64,000 nucleotides of DNA from positions 1,302,001-1,366,000 of the forward strand of contig OZ176054.1 in assembly GCA_964247055.1 (NCBI GenBank), read 5' to 3'. This document shows positions 62,681 to 64,000 of this stretch, piece after piece. The stretch is from Paragordius varius. Its lineage: Eukaryota; Nematomorpha. Positions within the stretch are counted from its first letter, which is position 1; the number at the start of each line of letters is the position of its first letter. The notes beneath the pieces were generated by a model. That model saw only the letters and a program-made list of their open reading frames with translations, ran no database searches and had not been told where the DNA came from. The position numbers were made by a program, and so were the translations under genes.

Positions 62681-63479
62681 GCTAGATCTAATTTTCGGAC
62701 CGACTGTTTTTCACAAAAGACAATCAGTTAGAGATTAATGCAAACAATTATGAATAAAATAAATAATTGATTCCCTTTCAAAATTAGGTGTCCAAAACAT
62801 TTATCCTTTTTGGAGTTATCATAAATACAAACTTAATAAAATATAATAAAACTTCCAACTACTAAACTGATTATCAATGAACTAAAATGTTCGTTTTCTT
62901 TGTATTTACAAAATAAAATGCAACAATCCTGATAAAATTAAATATTTAGATATGGGAATTAAGAATTTTTAAGTGTTTTTGGCTTTGGAGCTTATGAGAA
63001 GAGTACACTTTGGTGCTAATTGCTCCATGAAAATCAACATTAAAACTATCAAAAATATATATACTCTTAAAATTTATTTCATGCATTAAATCATGTGACT
63101 GAAAGCGACAAGACATTCAAGGAGAGTAACATTAATTTACATTATTATATGCTATAAATATATTTAAAAATCTGTTTCCTTTTCGTAATTATTAATCTTT
63201 TTTTGTTTTGTAAAGTTTTCTTTTGTATGCTAAATATGTAATTTAAATAGTAATATAATTCATAATTCATCAAAAATCATTGTTTAAATATTATCTTTTT
63301 TTCTCTAGGCTTTGGTGCCTTATTATTTTATTTTTACTAGCGTAGCCATAATTTCTTTATATTTTTCTTTTATGATTGCTATAAAAAGCGAAATATTAAT
63401 ATTTATAATTTATCCAAATTGACAACATTTATAAAACTAATTTTTAATTTTATTTATTATCCTAGATATTTATTTTTTT
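62681..63479. other. AT-rich spacer of unit III
   Basis: Homologous to 9,970-10,500 with an insertion near 63,030-63,270 that contains no recognisable feature. No gene. Confidence 0.4.
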
Positions 63480-64000
63480 TGTAAAGAGGGTAAGTGAGAG
63501 GGAAGGCAATGGCAAACCACCCTCGTTTATTACTTCCAAAAAATAGTTTTACTATATGCAATTAACGCGACTTTTCAAAGTTGGGTGCTGGAACGTACGT
63601 TCATTAACAGAAACCAAACAGGTTATAATTCAAAGGGAAATGGAAAGATTGAACTTAGATATACTGGGTCTAACGGAAACCAATCAAAAAGGTAGCGCGA
63701 AAGCACAAAACAAAAATTATACATTGTTAAGATCGGGGAGAGATGACCAGAAATCAGAAGGCGTTGCAGTATCAAATAAACAAAATAAATAAAAGTCTCA
63801 TTAGTTATACACCATAACCCAGAATCATAAGTATTAGGGTGGATGCTAAGTTACTGAAATTTACATACATAGTAGTCTGTGCTCCTACGTCAAAGAAGAC
63901 ATAGAGGATTTTGATGCAAAGTTGTAAATAGTTTTTGATGAAACGAAGAAAGGAGATATGATTATCATAGGAGGGCATTGGAACAGCAAAGTTGGTAGAG
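63480..64000 (+). mobile_element. RTE/BovB-like LINE, 5' part (runs off the window)
   Basis: Second copy of the 10,500-13,340 element at the matching position. Leader ggcaatggcaaaccaccc, then an endonuclease frame from 63,556 (LFKVGCWNVRSLTETKQV, REMERLNLDILGLTETNQ, YTLLRSGRDDQKSEGVAV) with CWNVRSL and TETN matching APE-type endonuclease motifs. After a break it continues to MIIIGGHWNSKVG at the window edge. Better preserved than the unit I copy. Confidence 0.82.

Noticed and set aside
1-64000. CRISPR array, rRNA, LTR retroelement or other virus-like element
   Set aside because: No regularly spaced short repeats, no conserved rRNA cores, and no long terminal repeats, gag, protease, integrase or capsid-like frames were seen; all reverse transcriptases here are LINE type.

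Overview
The window looks like AT-rich, intron-bearing nuclear DNA of an invertebrate animal. Evidence: GT-AG introns with T-rich acceptors, APE-type LINEs of RTE/BovB character, a hAT transposon with an 8-bp target duplication, a tRNA-derived SINE, an ARF6 gene fragment, and no operons, rRNA or tRNA genes. The species cannot be decided from the sequence alone.

The dominant structure is a tandem segmental duplication with a period of about 25-27 kb. Each unit starts with a block of non-coding repeat (A block: about 1, 27,446 and 52,296) that carries an old LINE on the minus strand. A head-to-head pair of partial kinase-family copies follows (about 7.2, 35.2 and 60.1 kb, with two extra tandem copies at 37.2 and 39.2 kb). 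After a unit-specific spacer, units I and II each end in an intact kinase gene (21.9-26.2 kb and 46.5-51.2 kb). Unit III is cut by the window end before a kinase is reached.

The two intact genes each have 13 exons, assembled here by eye with all phases matching. They encode 428- and 419-residue PAK/STE20-like protein kinases with a Cys-cluster plus polybasic N-terminus that suggests lipid-mediated membrane attachment. Glycine loop, VAxK-type lysine, HRD, DFG and DIW motifs are present; the APE motif is changed to AEE in both. Exons 2-5 are all symmetric phase-1 modules.

The spacer of unit I holds an RTE LINE (10.5-13.3 kb), a two-exon ARF6 pseudogene (13.5-15.3 kb) and a 3.25-kb hAT element with a nested inverted partial copy (15.33-18.59 kb). 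The spacer of unit II holds a highly diverged tandem array of about 155/310-bp periodicity (43.0-44.65 kb) and a younger 5'-truncated RTE LINE with a (CAA)n tail (45.07-46.18 kb). Smaller elements include a 182-bp TA-flanked MITE in an intron of kinase 1 and a SINE just downstream of kinase 1.

The most notable pattern is the family of 5' kinase fragments: head-to-head fusions that delete both start codons, one fusion that creates an open in-frame new N-terminus, and an in-frame fusion of exon 4 to exon 11 that removes the catalytic core. I saw no LTR retrovirus or other virus-like element.
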